In this document: positions 60,435 to 64,000 of the stretch, piece after piece
How positions within the stretch are numbered: the first letter of the stretch is position 1
Layout of the letters: each line of letters starts with the position of its first letter
Source of the DNA: Picocystis sp. L7
Lineage: Eukaryota > Chlorophyta > Picocystophyceae > Picocystales > Picocystaceae
Reading direction: 5' to 3'
Assembly (NCBI GenBank): GCA_020975725.1
Contig: QXJR01000015.1
Location: forward strand, 186,001-250,000
Length of the DNA stretch: 64,000 bases
Made by a program: the position numbers and the translations under genes
Notes under the pieces: model-generated
What the model saw: the letters and a program-made list of their open reading frames with translations, nothing else
What the model was told of the DNA's origin: nothing
The model's database searches: none

Positions 60435-63174
60435 CTACGTACCCATCTTTGCAAACAAACGAGTGATGAACTCACTGTCTTTATCCTGTTGAAGAATAGC
60501 TTCAGCCTGCGTACTGAAGTTGTACTGTGAGAATATTTCAGCTCTCTGACGTGCATCAGGAACACACTGAATCAACCCTTCGAGTACATGCCTCGGTGCA
60601 CCACCATTGCCTGAACATGCAGCAAGATTGACCAAGTAGTCGTGTGGTAGGGGAAGGCGCTTGTTTCCAGCAAGAGCTAAGAGCTGCTCCCAGTTCTTTG
60701 TTTCTGCAAGAGAAGCAGCCTTGATGGTCAAGAAGGCACGCTCCGTCAGCCTGAATTCACTTTTCAATTTCAGTGCTGATTTCTCATGCCCCGAGACAAT
60801 GAGTTGCGAAATGGTTTGTGAAAGACTGAGGCCTTTCAACGTAACTCTTCCCAAAGAACTCTCCAGGTCCAGCTGCTGCCTGAGCAGCTTCGCTGCTTCC
60901 TCTGCGGATTTAGATTCCACGAGGCAATTCCTACTCTGAGAGTAGGCCTTGGCAGCTCTCTCCATCAGCTGGGGAGTTGCAGGGAGGGGGCCTTTAGGAA
61001 CTGCTTCACCTGAATTCCTAGACAAGACTTGTTCGATGCAGGCATCCGCAATACCTTCCGGCCTGTTCATGTACAAGTGGGCAGTCTCAAGAAGCTCTGG
61101 CTCGTTGGCTCGACAATGAGAAAGGAACAGGTCCCGTGCATGAGGATGGTCCACCACTACCCGTAAGAAGTCCTTCAGTTGCCAATTTTTGAGCATGTGG
61201 AAGAGGCACAGGTATATAAGGTCCTCATCTCCACTGTCAATAGACTTTTCCAGTGCACGCACATCTTCACCAAGCTTGAGATACAGTGGGACATACCGAG
61301 ACGGCGATGATTCAATCTCTAAAATTCTGGTCGCAAGTTTAGGTCGACCTGAAGAGTGAGCATACTGGGCAATGTGTGCGATTGGAATGCCCACACAGCT
61401 TCTTAATTTTGGGGACAACGCCCCATAAAGGACATCATCAGATAGCCCATTGCTAATCTCAGACCTAATCTTGGTAAGGGCCCAGTCAAGAACCACATCT
61501 TGTGCACCTGAACCTATCATCTGTGCTATTCTTAAAGCCAGCAGGTGCTGCTTAGATTTTGCTAGCCACGTGAGGAGCATTGGCATACCCAGTTGCACAA
61601 GCTGAGGATAAGTAATCAAGAACCCAATGTGTGCCTCTCTGACAGCGTTCAGTACCCTGAGGGACTGACAGGCATTCTTTAAGGTGTCTGGATCTAGGGA
61701 CTTGGATTTGTAGTAAGCAAGTCCATATGCAGCAGCTTGCAACAAGGCCTGCTGATGGATTGGCTCCCACTCGCTCAGGCCTGCTTCGATACAGTGCTTG
61801 ATGGCGAGAGGTAACTTTTCTTCTCCAATTTCTCTCATGTTTTCGTCTGCCTTGATCGACTTCTCATCGAAATACCTTTTTGCATCGTACAAAAGCGCAC
61901 TTGGTGCCACACTACCGATTTGAAATATGTTCTGGGATGCAGTTGGCACCCTTCCTATAAATTCGACTTTGGAAGATGAAAATACCCGTGCGCCGTCGAT
62001 CTCCTGCTTCAAAAACACTAGGTCTTCGTAAGGATAGCGGATGGAATCTCCATAGGGTCCAATGAGCAACAGTGAGTCCTTGCAGTCCAGCAGAACTGCA
62101 TCAAGCCCGCACCATGTCATTAGTCTTGGACTCGCAGCCACACCGGTTTCAAAAGCCGAGAGGTGTTTGGTAAAGTCTGTTGATAGGACCCGTATCCAAC
62201 CACTCGTATCCAGGATTGCTATAAGTTGTCCATTGGGAGAAATTGACATATCTTCAACTGGTTGGGGTAGATTGAGGAGCTGGTCCTCTGCACCGTACTC
62301 GTCAATAACTACCACAGAATTCCCCACCGCGACCAATACTTCGACTCGAACTGAATACCCATCGGTGGTTTCAAGAAGCTGCACACATGCCGGTGGTTGT
62401 AAGAATTCTGTGCCTGGCAGGATTTTTGCCATGGGTTCTGTGACATCTTTGACCATCACAAAGCGGTTTTTGGAGGTGCGTGCAACCATTGCGTTCTCGC
62501 CACCATAGACCTGGACTACTTTTTGCTCCTTTGCCAAGGACCCCAGGAAGAACCCCCCTTCGGCAATGTTGTCTCCGGCAATGTTGTATTTGTGGACGTA
62601 TCCGTGGTCGAGTACACACAGGAGTTCCAATCCCGTGGTCCAGAAGAGCCCGGCCATTCGTTCCATTTTGGAGATGTTGATGATGCATCGCTTTTCTCCG
62701 GACGAGGAGAAGATATGCACGGCTGAGAGGGGCATCGTTCCTGCACCTAGGAGCATGGGTTTGTCCATGTCTCGAAACAGCGCGAGTGGTCCACCATGGC
62801 TCGCACACACAAGTTTGTAGTTGTCGAATTCGACGTAGGACCATTCTGCTTCGTACACCTGGTGTTTCCGAAAGAACACCTTCCCGTCGTCTCCCAGTTG
62901 GTCCCATTCTCCTAGAACATTCCATCCATCGCACGTGTTCGCACGTATCGAGGGACATCACGTGCGCATTCGATCGTCAGCTACGCTGGTGTCCTTGGTC
63001 CGTTTCGTCGAGGTGCGTTCGTGTGGGATTTCAAGGGAGAGGATCGCTGCTTTCGTGGTTTCTCCCCGTCCAATCCCACCCTCCATGATTCTGTCGTGCT
63101 CTCGTCCCACGATCCTCCAATCCATCGCCATTCACGTGCGTCGCACCTGCGGGTTGGAAACGATGGCGCGTCAT
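60435..63174 (-). CDS. VPS16: VPS16, core subunit of HOPS/CORVET tethering complexes (two exons)
   Basis: It supports fusion of late endosomes with vacuoles or lysosomes. Exon 1 is 63147-63174 and exon 2 is 60435-62911, giving 834 aa, the normal VPS16 length. Exon 1 encodes MTRHRFQPA; exon 2 continues EWDQLGDDGKVFFRKHQVYEAEW, matching the plant pattern EWQLL...YYRKPEIY. Next come GGPLALFRD, WCGLDAVLL, FQIGSVAPSALLYDA, KADENMREI and RVLNAVREAHIGF, all typical of the N-terminal beta-propeller and C-terminal helical solenoid. The C terminus ends LFAKMGT. Without the intron the frame would lack an ATG before the conserved start. Confidence 0.92.
62912..63146 (-). other. Spliceosomal intron in VPS16 (235 nt)
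   Basis: Begins GTGCGA and ends TTCTAG, phase 1. An AGCTGAC branch-point-like motif is followed by no AG until the acceptor about 65 nt later. Splicing rebuilds the Gly codon of ...PAGEWDQL. Confidence 0.82.
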
Positions 63175-63195
63175 CGCCTTCACGTCGACCACGGA

Positions 63196-63285
63196 TGCAG
63201 ACACACCCCCAACATCCTTCCGAACCAGCAGACACACCCCAGGACGGGAGCTTGGAATCGGAAAGAAAACGAGCAGTTGCACCCT
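63196..63285. promoter_or_regulatory. GCAGNNRCACCC motifs upstream of VPS16
   Basis: GCAGACACACCC at about 63196 and 63228, and GCAGTTGCACCC at about 63273, all within 110 bp upstream of the VPS16 ATG. Same motif as upstream of PEPC and the RING gene. Confidence 0.5.
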
Positions 63286-64000
63286 GGATGCCACTTGCAC
63301 CGACACCTCCCAAGGGAGACCAAGACGAAAGTGCCACCAAGGAGAACCATGCTCCTTGCTTCCAAACACGCGACAAGCAAGGTGGAAACGGACGTAATTC
63401 ATCGCGTGGTCCATCCCACGCCGTTGTCGAGGGTTCGAGAAGGACGCACCGTCGTCGATTTGCGGCCACCAAGGTGTACGTCTACTTCCACACCAACGCT
63501 GTTTAAAAAAGGACGAAACGTCGATGCCCGCCATGATGTACGAAAACAATGCACACGTTCTTGTGCAATTGAATCCACAAAAGGGCCGGCACGCGGTGCT
63601 CCTCGAAAGGAAAGGAAGTGCTTCGTGGAAAACAAAGACTCCAATGCGTACGGCAGCGAAAGGGTGTTCATCGCAGCAAATTGATCCACAAACCTATGCG
63701 ATGCACTTGCACAAGATTGTTTCCATCACAACGCGAATCTTTCGTTTCCTCACCTCAATCTACTAAACTTCGAACCGCATGTGGCATGAGCGCTTTGGCT
63801 CCCTCGATGCTTGTGCCGAAAGCAAGCAAGACCTTTCTAAATCTGTGCGAAAAGAAACGCCCGAGGAAGAGCAACACATTTTCTTACAAGAGAAGTGGAG
63901 AAGAAAGCTATTTCCCCCACGACACCTCAAACTGGTTCGTGCTCCCCGTCATACAACAATGAAGCATCCGTGCGCGGAGAATTCGAAGAAACTTCATAGC
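63286..64000. other. Right-edge flank, no gene supported
   Basis: About 700 bp with only short, unrecognised open frames on both strands. Possibly the upstream region of a gene beyond the window. Confidence 0.45.

Overview
The window is nuclear DNA of a gene-dense, intron-poor unicellular eukaryote. Many products look plant- or alga-like: a PEP carboxylase with the QNTG tail, an ISS1/VAS1-type aminotransferase, a TSO1-like CXC protein, plant-like COG2, VPS16 and ARF-GAP (AGD6/7 type), a coclaurine-N-methyltransferase-like enzyme, and a bacterial-type topoisomerase I that was probably acquired with an organelle. A compact archaeplastid alga fits best. A unicellular red alga of the Porphyridium kind is my guess, not something the sequence proves. 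About 19 host genes are recognisable. Most are single-exon. Five introns were found in four genes (DXO, COG2, ARF-GAP, VPS16), all near the 5' end, with GTRCG 5' sites and a CTGAC branch-point motif.

Layout. 0-9 kb: DHODH, DXO decapping nuclease, a CFA-synthase-like methyltransferase, a TruA pseudouridine synthase and COG2. 9.3-12.3 kb: an A+T-richer stretch with no gene I can support. 12.3-15.6 kb: topoisomerase IA with an HMG-box-like tail. 15.66-27.05 kb: an 11.4-kb Mutator-like DNA transposon (MULE) with 661-bp terminal inverted repeats and an 11-bp target duplication. Its transposase gene is split by a 7.6-kb Ty3/gypsy LTR retrotransposon. 27.1-27.7 kb: tandem repeats and a roughly 390-bp (TC)n tract. 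28.4-46.5 kb: ESS2/DGCR14, a RanBP9-like SPRY/LisH protein, a CXC protein, a small zinc-finger protein, PEPC, an aminotransferase, a membrane RING-H2 ligase, a calcium-regulated mitochondrial carrier, and a channel-phosphodiesterase fusion. 46.6-51.7 kb: a small membrane protein, a copia relic and ARF-GAP. 53.5-63.2 kb: a SAM-carrier-like protein, a 26/29-kDa-type cysteine protease behind a 28-bp minisatellite, an NAD/folate-type carrier, and VPS16.

The most exciting item is the Ty3/gypsy element. Its pol frame carries a complete-looking C5 cytosine DNA methyltransferase between RNase H and integrase, and possible chromatin-binding modules at its C terminus. Two host proteins also have unusual architectures: a CNG-channel pore plus cyclic-nucleotide-binding domain joined to a class I phosphodiesterase, and a bacterial-type topoisomerase I with an HMG-like tail. 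Upstream regions share at least three recurring short motifs (TTGTGA, GCAGNNRCACCC, AGTTAACC) that look like regulatory elements. The host genes are housekeeping functions in trafficking, RNA processing, nucleotide metabolism and mitochondrial transport, with no sign of an operon-like cluster; many sit as divergent or convergent pairs.
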